NCBI GenBank assembly: GCA_902702965.1
Contig: CACRXP010000018.1
Span: 1,170,526-1,234,525 of the forward strand
Length of the DNA: 64,000 nt
Direction of reading: 5' to 3'
Source of the DNA: Spirometra erinaceieuropaei
Taxonomy: Eukaryota > Platyhelminthes > Cestoda > Diphyllobothriidea > Diphyllobothriidae
Position numbers and translations under genes: made by a program. The notes under the pieces are model-generated. The model did not search any database. It worked only from the letters and a program-made list of their open reading frames with translations, and was not told the DNA's origin. This document shows, one piece after another, positions 29,946-42,600 of the stretch (its first letter is position 1; the number at the start of each line of letters is the position of its first letter).

Positions 29946-32274
29946 CACCCTATAGTGGGAATAGAGACTGAAAATACCCGAAGCAGTGTTATTCATCCTA
30001 CTGTTCACTGTCGTTTTTTCATGAAGGACTGTTTTTTCCTCCTGAACCTTCCATCTATGCAAAATCTTATCCACTGTATTTACTTCTATGGAGTTTTTTC
30101 ACTGTTAGACCGGTCCGTGCGTTATCTTTTTTCACATTGCCTATGGTCTTGCATTAAATACAGTTGTTATTATTATTATTGTTGGAATTATTATTATCGT
30201 AACTATACGCTGCTGCGTCAACAGGTTTGATATCTGTGACGTCTTTCCTAATTGGAGAACTTTGTATTTCCACAATCAGGTCAGACTTAATTTGTTTCGA
30301 CCCAGTTGTTTGTGCTATATCATTAATCTATGCTATGGAGGTCGATTGCGACCCTAGGGTTTGCCCATACTTAGTACTGTGATCAATCGGCCTAGTAAGT
30401 TTTTATGGGTCTTTTGAGAGACTACCCCTTCTTGGAGACATTTCAACGGGCGGATTTTGCTTCAGTCAGGGAAAGTGTGTTCAAATAGAGCGGCGGGTGA
30501 AAATAAGGCTGTCGGAACTTCAGAGAAAAGTTGACTAACACCAGATGACGGGCCAACCTCGGGAGAAAACTGCAGATGAGTAGAATTCTTAAGTGGCTTT
30601 TTATTTGCAAACGATGGCGAGTTTTTTCCTGGCTTATTGGAAGATTACATCCTCTAAGGTATATTGCTGAACGCTTATGGTGAGAGAAAATAAATTCTTT
30701 TTCTATCGACGAAAATTTTTTGACCGAATTTGGTGGATTTCGCCCCTAGGTGACAATCCTTTAGTTTCTGTAGACCTGTAGTTAAACCCGCATTAATAAA
30801 GGAAACGGAGGGCGACGTCAAATATCTATCTACTATTAGAAACTTTTTTTAAAATAAAGTCAACTTTCGTTTCTGCCTGCCATTGACAGGGGACATAGTT
30901 AATACCCTAACAGGCAAAACACTCCCACATGCTGAAATTGCGCATTTAGGTAAGCCATTTTTTGTATGCACGGCACACCCGAAGCGCATGCCTGAGCCAT
31001 ATCATTTGCAAGATTAGAAGAAATAGGAGCGGCATTTCGAGAATGAGATTTTTGGTCTCCACCCAGCATGACGAAATTTATTCCGGTTGAAATTGTTCTG
31101 TTTGTTACTTTATGCCTGACTTATCGATCACTGAATAAATGGGATTGCACAAAGCCGATCTTACTTGCCTTTTTCTAGTTTTAGCCAACGAATCCTGTTT
31201 TACAATAGTTACTTCGTCGCGCACGTTTGCGCGCACTAAATTTTGTCGAGTAGAGCGAGCATAAGCCTAGTGTGAGTGCGGAATGACCGCAGTCTTGGTT
31301 GCCATTTTATAAAAATTAGCCGACGAATTCTACCTGGCGGCAACCATTTGAGGCGTTCTTTTGTGAGTAGTGCAACGGGAGGAGTTCTAAAGGGCCAAAG
31401 CGCTACCTAGGTAAATGTAACTGAAAGAAAATTAAGTGACACTTAAGTTATCAGCTAGGAAGGGATAACTGACAGGGAATATATTTCAGACCCTGTACTC
31501 GTGTGTAGGGACATTTAAATCCCGCCGAAATAGGTGACTAATGATTTCACGTCGTCCTGTAGGTGGACATCAACACAAAAGGATCCTTTTTGGAGTATAC
31601 CTCTGAAGATAATACCGTAGCGACGTGTTTAATTCCTGTGTCTTTACACCTGACTGAGTCACCTGCTCGAACGGCGGCACGTTTATTGGATTTTACCAAC
31701 ACAAGACAACGATTTGACCATTAATTCAAAGAGTGAATTTAGCCTGATGACTCTTTTTCTGACAGCACAACGAGCCACGCTGAACCCCTACTCGCCACCT
31801 GCAAGTGAAATTGTCCTACGGTTGGGTTATACTATACGATCGGCTGCGTAAATGAGAAATGTAAACGATCTCTATGTGTGGAACCGGCGTAGCCCGACCT
31901 AAACCCTTGTGGTCGTCGACATTGCTGGCCTCTGATGCTAAACTGTCAATGGCCGGAAAGTTTTGAATATATTTGAGACAATTGTCAATGACCTCCAGCC
32001 TCCAGGGTTTGCAAACTCGTCCCTATTTTGGTGCAGTTTCGGAAACATTTTAAAGGATGTAGTCATAAGTAACGTCGACATTGACTGATGGTCATCTGCT
32101 TACGGCCAAAAAGTGCAGTGTTTTTCCGGATTCCAGTTTTAGTCTGTAGAAATTTCTGTGAGAAGCATACGATTATGCACAGATATACTATTCGGTGCTA
32201 TTTCGTTAAACGACCTGGGGAGTTTTAGTACGTACCCTCCCTGCCGCGCACTATTTAAAATTCAAGGTGGTGCG
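29946..32274. other. Intergenic between the palindrome and Ran
   Basis: No coding sequence was recognised. A short TTATTATTATT-rich tract lies near 30160-30200. The Ran promoter should lie at the right end; a TATA-like TATTTAAA occurs about 25 bases before the Ran ATG. Confidence 0.5.
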
Positions 32275-33026
<752 letters not shown>

Positions 33027-34283
33027 ACCGAATGTTTTGACACTCAATCAAGAAGGCTATGTTGATTTGTGCGTCAGCCACATTTTTATTGAAATACAGT
33101 GTATTTTATGCTTGACTTCATGCTGCATGCTCCGCTCCTCGCACGGCCTTGGCCTGTCTTTCGTAGCAGTTCGCCACTCAGACGCATTATTTCTTCAGTG
33201 CTTGGTGGTTGATCGAGTAGAGACCTTTTCCATGTACCCACATATTCCTGTCCGAGTCTTCCATTAGGGACTTACCACACGCCACTTGGCAAGCTGATTT
33301 ATACTTGCACACCCTAAGGAAGGTGAGCTGCTTTCCTATGATGTAGCAGTCGTTTTGTTCCTTTCTGTCCATCTAAACTTTGTATTTGTTCTCGGGTAGC
33401 AGACTCAATCGGTACCCGTGGCAACATATCGGACTGTGCAGGCCCAAAGCGGTTGGTTCGTAACGATTCACAACTGCTTTAAGGACTGTTAGTGCCAAGA
33501 ATAGCTTCTTACCACACTATTAATGGACCTTGTGCTCCAATTCTCGGCGATCTGTGCGTCACTTTTGCTACGGGACCCATGACAGCCCTCTAACTTTATT
33601 ATTGTGCTGATGCTGTCTGTAGATCTCCCTCGATCAAACACGTAGTTTGTTTATTGATTTTTTTACGGACAAGAACGGAAGAGCCGATATGGTGTCCGCC
33701 GATCTATCTTGATCGCATGTAGGAAGAGACACTTCGGCCGGGCTTTGAAATTAAGGCCCTTCAGCCCGCTTACGTGCCCGCGTGTCATTTAAGGCCAAAT
33801 AATTGGGTTCCTAGTAGCGAGGTTAAAGACCCTAAAGTGGCTGTTGCCGGTGTTTGTGGTTATCTACTAATCATGCTTTACCCTAGGCTAAGCGTCGAGA
33901 TCGAATCCGGCATGACCGCCTGTGTTGGTTGTAGACCTTTAATTCTTGGCGAAAGCGGCAACACCCATTTCCACTACAACCAAAATAAACTGCCTCGTTT
34001 CATGAACATGCGACTCGTGATTTGCTTATGGTTTGCAGTGCGCGTACTGGGCCCTAGTCCCACTGTAAGATTTCCAGTTTTCGGAAAGTCGGAAACGACT
34101 CGAAAACCGTCTTCACTGAAAATGCTCATTACCGCTTATTATGGTCTAGCGACTTCGCATCCAGACTGTTTACTGGGTTCAAACGTCTACGGCCGTCTAT
34201 CTGTGTCGCAAGGACGCTTTTGCTGTCATTTGCCTTAGCGCGTCTGTGGACGTATGTCCTGACAACATTTGTTTTTATTTCAG
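33027..34283. other. Ran 3' flank, unresolved
   Basis: It contains a 154-codon plus-strand frame at 33774-34238 that begins at a GTG and shows no recognised domain; I do not call it a gene. A strong acceptor (TTTGTTTTTATTTCAG) ends this stretch at 34283, so part of it may be an intron of a 3' UTR or of another transcript. Confidence 0.35.
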
Positions 34284-34361
34284 ATTGAAATCATGGGACG
34301 CACCACTTGCAAGTGCAACTGCGTGCATCAACGTCTCGCCTTCCAGAGTTCTCTCAATAAA
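34284..34361 (+). other. Candidate short terminal exon with poly(A) signal
   Basis: A pyrimidine-rich acceptor ending ATTTCAG at 34283 is followed after 73 bases by AATAAA at about 34356. It could be the last exon of a transcript starting upstream, possibly a spliced Ran 3' UTR. Neither open frame through it is recognised. Confidence 0.3.
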
Positions 34362-34769
34362 GATTTTCACTTGCATCACAAATCACTTGTAACTTGGAAC
34401 GCTTTTCGACCCATCTTGAAGGTCCGCAAGGTTACGGTCATAGTGTAAATTGGTAGGTAGCAAATGGTTATCATCGTGCAGTCACATCACTTGTGTAAGT
34501 GCCAGTCGTGCCGGCCAATATCCAAATTTCTGCCGAACTTCGCTCTAACTTGGGTCAGAGAGGTTGCGCGCCCACACTTTTTAGCATAATTTTAGGCGAA
34601 ATTATTTCACTATAGTGATACAATGGGATTCAAGTTAGGGTGGGAATGTAAACGTGTTCTAAGTGCTGGATAAGATACTACTTTGTTCCCATATTTATGC
34701 ACCTTGGGCTGGGAAGGGATCATAAGAGGCATTCAAGGAGAGACTAGTTTCTTTAATCTTTATCTTGGA
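34362..34769. other. Short intergenic stretch before the Helitron
   Basis: No gene recognised. It ends at the T that follows the Helitron CTAG terminus. Confidence 0.4.
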
Positions 34770-37700
34770 CTAGCCGGACCCCGCCACGCGTTGCTGTGGC
34801 TCTGTCTGATGAATTGGGAAGTAAGGGGACGAGGAAGTAGCACGTTTCCAATTAAGAAAAATGTAATGGCCACCCGTTGGCGTTAGTACTGTGTGCGAAA
34901 CCCAGGATTGTCCTTCTAGCCGCTGTTGAAGGCAGGGCAGTTGTTTGCTGCACCCAGTCGCGCTCGAGAATTCTGAAGTAAGTGGTGACGGCGGGCATTT
35001 ATTTCGTCCACGGGTGGCGATCGAGGCAGTGGTGGCCTGAAGTCGCCTGCAAGCAGTAGCAGTGCATCAGAAATGGTCTGCTGTTTCATCGCAAATCCTG
35101 CAGTGTTCGGTCAGGAGCCTCGAGCGCTTTTTTGCGCCATTGTGCATTCATCCCACACAATTGGTTTGCATTTCTGCAGTATTTTTCCCATGCCGGATGC
35201 TTTGGAAATGTTACACGCGGGAGTTTCAATGAATTGTGCGTTCAAGGGCAAGTTCGAAGCTGGATGAACGGGTTTTCTGCCAGGTAGCAGAGTTGCAGCT
35301 ATTCCGGGGATGCAAGTGCTAGGGCTATGTCATTTATTGGATCGAATTGCCGTCAGAATCGGTCGTAGTAGGAACGTTTTGCCAGTCCCTCCTGGCGCAT
35401 CTAGGAAGAAGATTTCGCCAACCCCGTTACTGACATTCCGCAGTATTTGATCGTAAATGTCATTCTGCTCCAGTCTTAGCTTGTGAATGTTTGATTGCAA
35501 GCATGGCAGAAGTTGAACAGTGTTTCATTTTGCTCATGGCGCCAATCCACATCAAACGAAGCAGCAGCAGATTGGTTTTGCGGTGAGATTCCCAGTTGAT
35601 TAAGAACTTTGTTCGCGATTTCAATCAAAATTAACGCCTCGCTGTAGATTCTTGCTGTGCAAGCCACATTTGAATTTTCCTTGCGTAGTTGACGGAAGGT
35701 ATCTTCAGCCATGTGCAAATTCTATTCCTCCGGTAAATCTGCTGGAGATGAGGAGAGAATGCGGTCAAAATGACTGCAAACAATGCATGAATTTGATGTG
35801 GATGGGACGTGTTGCAGGCGTCATTAATACAAACGTCCCACTGTTGATCGTTCTCCAGTAATTGAAGAGCCTGACACGCACTGCTGAAGGTGGCATGCGT
35901 AGCGCCGTTGACAGACTTCAATTGCTGGAAAGACGTTGGACGTGGCACATTCAGCAATACCATGCGAAATAAGATTGGGATGCACGGTATGCAGTCTGCC
36001 TATCGCAGTTCCTTTGAGTATCGCGGGGTGTCCGTCCACTCGCTCTCCTCCTTTGCGTTGTTCGGATGATTTTCTGCGCACATTCCCTGTGTAATACGCA
36101 GGCACTTTCGAATGAGGCAGTGTTTTCGCAAACGCGTCACTTTGGCTTAACGTGGAGAACGCACTTAATGTTGTTGCCAGTGGGCCTAAGGCAACCTGTT
36201 GCGCGTTTGCATCGGTAAAGTAAACGCATTGCCCATTCTCTAACTGTACTGCAAGCGAACAACACCTGGACTTCGCTCATGGATGGGGAATAGAAGAATT
36301 CTCCACGTAGATTTCTTGCCGTTGACGCATCTTTCAGCCCAATACTGTGCGATTTCATTTTGTTGTATGTCCGCATCCATTTATCTCATTTCGTGTTGCA
36401 GACCAAAATCAGCCGTCGCTGCCTTTATTCACGTACTTACAAATGTACCTAATTCATTTCCCAAAATTGTAGTGTTCCACGTTTATGTGAGCTGCGTTTT
36501 ACTTTTAAAAGCAAAGGCGAATACGAAACAACCCAGCGGTTACCGACTTCTAAGTCACCGATTCGCATTCGTACGGTTGCCAATTTGCCGATGTCTTCCG
36601 CTGATTATTTTCGGTATAAGGGACTTCCGTCTATCATGCCGGGGGGAGGGGGTTGGTTGGAAAATTGGGATTCAGTGCATCTAAGGTCCATGTATCATAT
36701 TCTTCGCGACAACTTCATGCAAATCATTGTCGACGTCGATATCAGGTTATTCGGCGCATACTGCGTCGTCGATTTCGTTGGAAGCGATCTTGTTATAGAG
36801 CCAGATCAGGACATGTGCATGGGGCAGTCCCCTCTTTTGCCGTTCCACCTAATACATCCAGCAGCGCACAGACCCAACCACCTCGTGTTTCACCATGAAG
36901 TTCATCAGCGATTGCAGTTTCTTCCTGAAAACACGTGCTGTAATGTCATACTCATCCACCGACGATTACCCAGGAAGTAAGAGCTATTGAATATGCCCCC
37001 AAGCTGGATTGCATGTGAATGTAATGAGTAGGTCTGGACGCCCCGTACTGACTAACGTAAGCAATTGCACCTCGAGCGTACTCGAACATATGGTGTGGAC
37101 TCTCTGTGTATGTGGACGACAAAAGCGTTAGTCTTACAACGTTATCTGTATTACCGTCGTTTACAACTGCATCATGCAAAGGAATGTATCCTTCAGAGCG
37201 CAGCTTGGTCTGATTTAAGCAAATGAAAGCAGGCGTTCAGTTTCGGTTTTTGCATACACATCCCCAATGCAGTGATGAAGCAATTTACGGCATTTCAAAA
37301 GGGGATTACTTGCATTCTGTCGTATAATAAGTCGGTAGGAGTAGTGGTTCACTGCGCTGCATTTCATGTGCGTTACCTCGTCACTGACTGGATTAATCAT
37401 CTTAACGTTGAAGTGATATCCATCGGCACCATCCCCATAAGTAAATTGATGGTGCGTTGGAATCGGTCTCCGACTGCCGGCTTATATGGTGTCACCTTAC
37501 CCTACAATCATTAGTCGTCCAACGGTTGTTGGCGTACCGTCGTTTACAGCAGCATCACGCAGCGTCAATGCTGAGCACGGAGTCGTGTTTGACGCTGGTC
37601 TGCTGTTCCTCGCTGGCGCCATTCGGCCACTCCCAGCTGGCTGTGTTCATCCTGTTGTGAACGAAGCAGGCACGAAGCTGCAGAACGCGGTAGCTGTGAC

Positions 37701-38308
37701 CGCAACCGGGCTTCCGCAAGCCGAGCTGCACAGTACTGAGCTGACAATGGGTGACAGCTCCATTATGTGGGCTGTGCGGGGGGGAGGGGGCAGGCGCTGT
37801 TGTTAACTGAAACCAGTCCTCACCCCCGAGAATCCCCCAGACAGCGGTGACGGCCCTATTATATGGACTGTGGGACAATTTTTAGTGGCCTCCAAGTGTT
37901 GCGTGTTTTTTTGCTGCAGGGTGGGCGGTTTGCTCTGGCGACCCATATTACATCGGCCCAGAGAGGGTGGAGGGCCTGCCCGAGTGCCTGCAGGGTGGGT
38001 GGTGGGGTGAGCGCGACTGTCGAGCGGAGCACGTGTGTTTGAGCGAATGTCGGTCAAGTGGTCACAGTCTGGGCGCACATGTGTCAGCGCGCGATGTAGG
38101 TCAAGTGGCCGCAGCAGGTGGCGTTGTTAGGCCGGAAAAAATCCGGTTTTTTGCCCATCACAGGCATACCATCGGCATGACTGACCAGACAAAAACCCGG
38201 CCCTATGCGTGGGTCGGGTTGTGTCCAAATTTCAGCGCAATCGGTGCAGTACTTTCGGAGATTAGATATAACACAGAAAAAAAACCCTTCCATTTTTATA
38301 GATATAGA
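34770..38308 (-). mobile_element. Helitron with canonical termini, 3.5 kb
   Basis: Read on the minus strand, the element starts TCTATATCTATAAAAATGG at 38308 after a host A, and ends CTAG at 34773-34770 before a host T, the A|T target expected for Helitrons. Ten bases before CTAG is the hairpin GCCAC-AGCAACGC-GTGGC (34800-34783). Inside lies a RepHel gene broken by frameshifts. Helitrons transpose by a rolling-circle mechanism using an HUH nuclease and a PIF1-type helicase. No target duplication is expected. The intact ends could in principle be used in trans; the internal gene cannot work as it stands. Confidence 0.85.
34870..37560 (-). pseudogene. Helitron RepHel: HUH nuclease plus PIF1-like helicase, frameshifted
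   Basis: In minus-strand order: N-terminal part 37560-37215 (AKTETERLL), VVNDGNTDNVVRLTLLSS at about 37180, the two-His nuclease motif GLPHAHVLIWLYNKI at about 36825-36780 (HAH at 36821-36813), VGNRWVVSYSPLLL near 36480, KMKSHSIGLKDASTARNLRG 36376-36137, AYYTGNVRRKSSEQRKGGER about 36090, RPTSFQQLKSVNGATHATF about 35930, ANKVLNQLGISP about 35600, and the helicase Walker A DAPGGTGKTFL at 35403-35368 with WDECTMAQK near 35150. At least six frame changes and several stops. The HUH and Walker A residues survive. Confidence 0.85.
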
Positions 38309-38529
38309 TAACTAAAGTGAGGAAGTCCTTGAGTGCGGAACGGCAGATTAATGGCAGGTCAAATTCATGCATTAATAGGCGGCAAAACCGTACGTGGTAG
38401 CGGTGAGGATGTGTTAGAGCGAAATTAGGTGGTATGGTTTGGCAATTGAGCGCGACGCAATAGCTCGCGGTTGCCACCAAACATGGATTTAAAGGGACTA
38501 GGATAGGTCAGAAGTCGACAATAAAGGTC
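38309..38529. other. Spacer between Helitron and RTE-2 copy
   Basis: Nothing recognised in this short stretch. Confidence 0.4.
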
Positions 38530-40760
38530 GAGGTTGACAGGTTATTCCAACCACAGCAATGCCAGAGCACCGACGTTCCAAAAGTCACAGCTGAAAGCAC
38601 GCTTGGAAGCTCACTTCTCATCCGCGCCAAAAGTGGGACGTCTCAATGTCTCAAAAATCCGGAAAACCGGCACTACCGAGGCCCTGAGCAGAGAAATCCG
38701 GTCCTGTTTTACGACCTGAACTGGCATAGAAGGCTGTAACCAGTGGACGTCACCGAAAACGTCAGCGTGTGGGGCAGCTGCGAAAATCCTTGGACATACC
38801 CAGCGGCTCCGCAGTGACTGGATCAGAGGAAGAGCCCTGCAGTTGTCTGCTCAGGCGGCTCAAGCCAGGCCCCGTAACGATAACTGCTTCCGCCGACTTC
38901 GAAAGATGAAAACAAAATCGGCCAGGGATGACCGGAAGCAACGTTGGGTTGAAATAGCGATCTGCATGGAACAGACCTCGAACGTTGGTGACACCCGAAA
39001 ACTGCTAATTTGTCCGTCAAGTTAGTGGTAAGCCCTGTGCACTGAGTGACTCTGTTCGCGACGTGAAAGGCGGCTTTATTGCTGACAACTCGGGCAAAGT
39101 CGAACGCTGGCGCGAGCACTTCGGTCACCATCTCAACTTCGATACCCAACCCTCCTCGCCCTTGCTCTCCTCTGCGACGAAGTTTCTTCCCTCTCCAAAC
39201 CATGCGGTGCCATATCATCCCCCTTCTGACGATGTTGCCGATACAATACAAAGACTATTCACCAACAAGGCACCCAGAGAGGGCGGTATACACGCTGAAA
39301 TCTGCAAGTCTTGTGTTGAAACTCTGCCACCCTAGCTCCATGAGGTTGCTCCCGATGACTGGGGCTCAGGCATCCCAGCACTTATTCTCAAAAAGGGAGA
39401 TAAGACAAGATGCGAGATCTACCACGACACAAACCTCATCAACGTTGCTACGAAGATCTTCGCAATCGTCTTCAGTCGATTCCAGGCTGTGCGAGACTTT
39501 AGGTTGAGGCCGAACCAGGCCGGGTTTCGTGCTGGACGTGGATGCGCGGACCAGGTATTTACACTAAGGCACATTCTCGAATTTCGCCATAGCTGTCAAC
39601 AACCGACAGCCATCTGTTTTGTTGACTTTGCCGCCACGTTCGATTATGTCCATCGTGACTTCCTGTGGCGGATATTGGCGCTAGATTGTGTACTGCCAAG
39701 AATCATCGCGACTTTCAAGACCCGTTATCGCCCTACCATTGCGAGAGTCCTTGTCCAAAACAATCTTTCCCAACCGCTTGATAGGCGGTCTGGCGTTCGA
39801 CAGGTTTGTATTCTGTCACCCATTCTGTTCAACTACGCTATTGACTGGATTCCTGGCAGGACCCTACACGAAGGTGACGGTGCTGAGTTTGCACCTGAAA
39901 ACCGACTAACTGATCTCAGTTATGCCGAAGATATTGCCTTACCTGCGCCAAGTTTTGGCGATCTACAGTCTGTGTTGTCACGGGCGAATAAGGTCTCTAA
40001 ATCGGTCGGTTTATCCATAAATGCTGGAAAGACAACAGTGTTCTCAAGATGCATCTATGACTAGGAGATGGCACCTCTCGTGATTGACTGTCAACGTGAA
40101 GTAGATAGTTTTAAATACATCGGGACGAGGCTGCTGCCGAATGGGCAGAGTAAGGATGACATTGTCTCCTGAATTGATGCTGCCCACGGGGTCTTCTGAA
40201 GCCTTGGAAAATGCCTATGGATCCGACGCGACCTCTTCCTCGCCACCAAGATTCGCGTGTACCGTGCACCTGTCCGGTCTGTCCTCTATGGTCGTGAATG
40301 CTAAGCTGTGCGCGTGGATGACGAACGAAAACTGGATGTATTTGGCCACAGATGCTTGAGGACGATCCTTCGAGTGGAGTACACCGACTTCGTCTCAAAT
40401 GAGACAATCTGCACTCGATGCGACAACATCGCAAGGATATATCAGGCCATCCCAGAAAGACGACTGAGGTGGTTTAAGCATGTCCTTCGTCGTCTACCTG
40501 AGTAGCTCAGTGTTAATTCCTTTGATCCGGCACCACTACCCTATTGGAAACTTTGTAGAGGGGTCAACTCAACCTGGCTCGACACAGTACGTGAAGACAT
40601 GGAGGTGGCTCTTGGACTTTCAGTATTCGGTCTCCGTCGTTTCTGAAGAGGATGGATTGAACTATCCAGATCTACCGCCGTGGATTGTCATGCGTGGAGA
40701 GGTACACTTCGGGACATCATGGAGGCTGGCTAGACCAGGCGTGATCGCAGCCGTACCAAG
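38530..40760 (+). mobile_element. RTE-type LINE of a second family (RTE-2), 5'-truncated
   Basis: It starts inside the EN-RT linker (PKVGRLNVSKIRKTGTTEAL, 38640), continues through NVGDTRKLL (about 38985) and DNSGKVERWREHFGHHLNF (39085), then the RT at 39489-40064. Thumb: QREVDSFKYIGTRLLPNGQS near 40100, FLATKIRVYRAPVRSVLYG near 40240, RCLRTILRVEYTDFVSN near 40360, RRLRWFKHVLRRLPE near 40490. The 3' end is STWLDTVREDMEVALGLSVF (40565) to AWRGTLRDIMEAG (about 40730). Frameshifts and stops separate the parts. The endonuclease is missing. Confidence 0.8.
39489..40064 (+). pseudogene. RTE-2 reverse transcriptase core
   Basis: A 191-codon ORF: RPNQAGFRAGRGCADQVFTL, motif A CFVDFAATFDYVHRDFLWR (Asp present), the B region RSGVRQVCILSPILFNYAID (usual QGC Gly replaced by Val) and the catalytic box at 39920-39931 reading YAED instead of YADD. 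A motif like SVGLSINAGKT follows, as expected. The altered Asp should abolish polymerisation. Confidence 0.8.
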
Positions 40761-40769
40761 TGCAAGTAC

Positions 40770-41500
40770 TGTTTTGCCAATCCCAGTGCGGTGAATTTGC
40801 AAGTGAGTGATCATGCCGGTGCTTGAGGTGGAGGTGCGATCGCAATGAGGAGAGGTTGGGACCGGGTCCGCATCCTTGGTGGTGGGTGTGGTAGTGAAGG
40901 TGTTGACGGATAGCAGGATATCTATAGTTCTGTACCCGCTAGTGATTGGGCTGCTGATAGTCGTCACCGCCTGAATTGTGACAGTAATGATGGAGGTGTT
41001 GGGCGTCGGCGACGGGGTGTCAGGAGTTTGCTCACCGATGGTGGTTGCCGCCGCCATGGTTTCGAGAGGAGTGACTGTGGAGGGGTTTGCGGTGATAGTA
41101 GGTGCAGTCGTCGCGTTACTGCATTGGGTCCGAAGATGCCCGACGAGACCGATCCACACTCCGAATGTCTGTTGATAGCGTGGACACGTTTGAAGGGTTA
41201 GGGTGTTGGGACTGTGTCCGCGGCTTTTAAATTGTGTGGCCTGCTCTTTTGACTTCGGCAGCTGCAGTTCGTTTGGTCTTCACTTATCTCCAGGTCAGTC
41301 GGTCCTGGACTGTGTCCAGTCTCCGACTTCATGTGCGGGAAGGGAGACGCAGGGGAGATTGAGGAGATTGACGGCGCAGTAAGTGGTGGCTTGTGGAAGC
41401 TGCACATCTCTCCGAGCCATTTGGCCACCTGAGTATGTCGGCCAGAAGCGGGTGCCCAAATAAGCTGAACTTCTAGGGCAAAGTCTATCATCAAAGTCCG
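40770..41500 (-). mobile_element. RTE-1 C-terminal and zinc-finger tail, minus strand
   Basis: The minus-strand frame (41159-40662) contains WIGLVGHLRTQCSNATT preceded by CPRYQQTFG (second Cys of the finger replaced by Tyr), a long Thr/Pro/Ser-rich spacer and a second degenerate finger (SPHCDRTSTSSTGMITHLQIH). Upstream, KSKEQATQFKSRGHSPNT near 41230 corresponds to the basic linker. It matches the tail at 17.1-17.5 kb. It abuts the RTE-2 3' end tail to tail. Confidence 0.7.
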
Positions 41501-41935
41501 ACCGTATTGCAGATTGGGAAGAAGGAAGACTGATGTTCGTGAGGAGTCACTAATTGTTGAGGTTGCGATGACTCGACAACTCGGAGATTTCAGAATCAGG
41601 GAAGGCAGAGTTATAGGACAAACCGAAGCGCATGCGCGTGCAACTCAGTAGGCATGGGCAGAAAGCCTACACAACATGCGAGTAGCAGGCGTTGAGACAG
41701 CTAATTCTGCACGGAACATATGCGTGCTCCTGGCTTTGTCTGCCTGTAGCCAATTAGCGAGGGGCGCTGTGTTGCTTAGTCTTGGTGTCAAGCCACACGT
41801 GGCTCGAACAATCGATTGGCAGGGATCGTTAAACGGACTGAAGGCGGCATGCGTGAGCGCTTGCACGGGAAAAACAGCTTCTGTCATCGTATTGGATGCG
41901 CAGTCATCTGTGAAATGTAGGTCGTGGATGCTGTA
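41501..41935. other. Insert of unknown origin between RTE-1 pieces
   Basis: It separates the RTE-1 tail (below 41500) from its RT piece (above 41935). The GC-rich block 41640-41900, open in both strands, is not recognised; a short SINE or solo LTR inserted in the RTE copy is one possibility. Confidence 0.3.
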
Positions 41936-42600
41936 ATGGCGTACTTTGACCGTACTGGCGTGCGCCGCGAGTTGAGCATTTGTCCGTCGGACTGGTAGGC
42001 GATTTTGATTTCAGGCCGCTCCTCACGCTAGGCGTTCATAAGAATGGCGGGAAACATGAGGCTGGGGAGGATGGAAGCCAGTACACAGGCCTGCTTCACG
42101 CCATTTGTCACTGACAGGACTTCCGAAACTGTCCTATTGTCTATGAACTAAGCCGTAATTCCGTCATGCAGTTGGCGCAACATGTGTGTGAAGCGCTCCG
42201 GCAATCCGAATCCAGCATGATCCTTCAGAGTTCGTCGCCATTCACCGTAACCAAGGCCTTTGTCAGGTCTATAAACGTGGTGTGGAGACCTGTCCACAAT
42301 CTCTGGCACCTTTCTTGCAGTTGGCGAGCGGTAAAGACCATGTTGACGGCACGGGGGTGTCTCTTCGGAAACTACGTCGGATTTTGAGGAGGGGCCCGTG
42401 TTCCAGGGGGCTGTTGAGACAAGTAAGGGGGACGCGGGTGAAGCGCATCTCCTCAGTGCTGAGGAGGGAAATACGTCAGTGAGTGTTACAATATTGATGT
42501 TACCCCTTAGTTTNNNNNNNNNNNNNNNNNNNNNNNNNNNNNNNNNNNNNNNNNNNNNNNNNNNAAGTAGGGGATGCCGAGTTAAGAGAACCACTTCCAT
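41936..42600 (-). mobile_element. RTE-1 reverse transcriptase fragment, minus strand, with assembly gap
   Basis: On the minus strand: FTARQLQERCQRLWTGLHTT and DLTKALVTVNGDE (motif A region) at about 42390-42270, LPERFTHMLRQLHDGITA at about 42200-42148, then SVTNGVKQACVLAS and LPSLMFPAILMNA at about 42110-42030. It stops before the catalytic box. Frames are broken. A run of 51 N occupies 42514-42564, so its upstream edge is unknown. Confidence 0.7.
42514..42564. other. Assembly gap (51 N)
   Basis: Unsequenced bases. The open frames drawn through it are not meaningful. Confidence 1.

Noticed and set aside
33774..34238. 154-codon ORF
   Set aside because: It starts with GTG, has no recognised domain and no splice support, so it was not called as a gene.
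36283..36980. Plus-strand ORFs of 131-133 codons
   Set aside because: They are the complement of the Helitron Rep domain, which explains them better on the minus strand.
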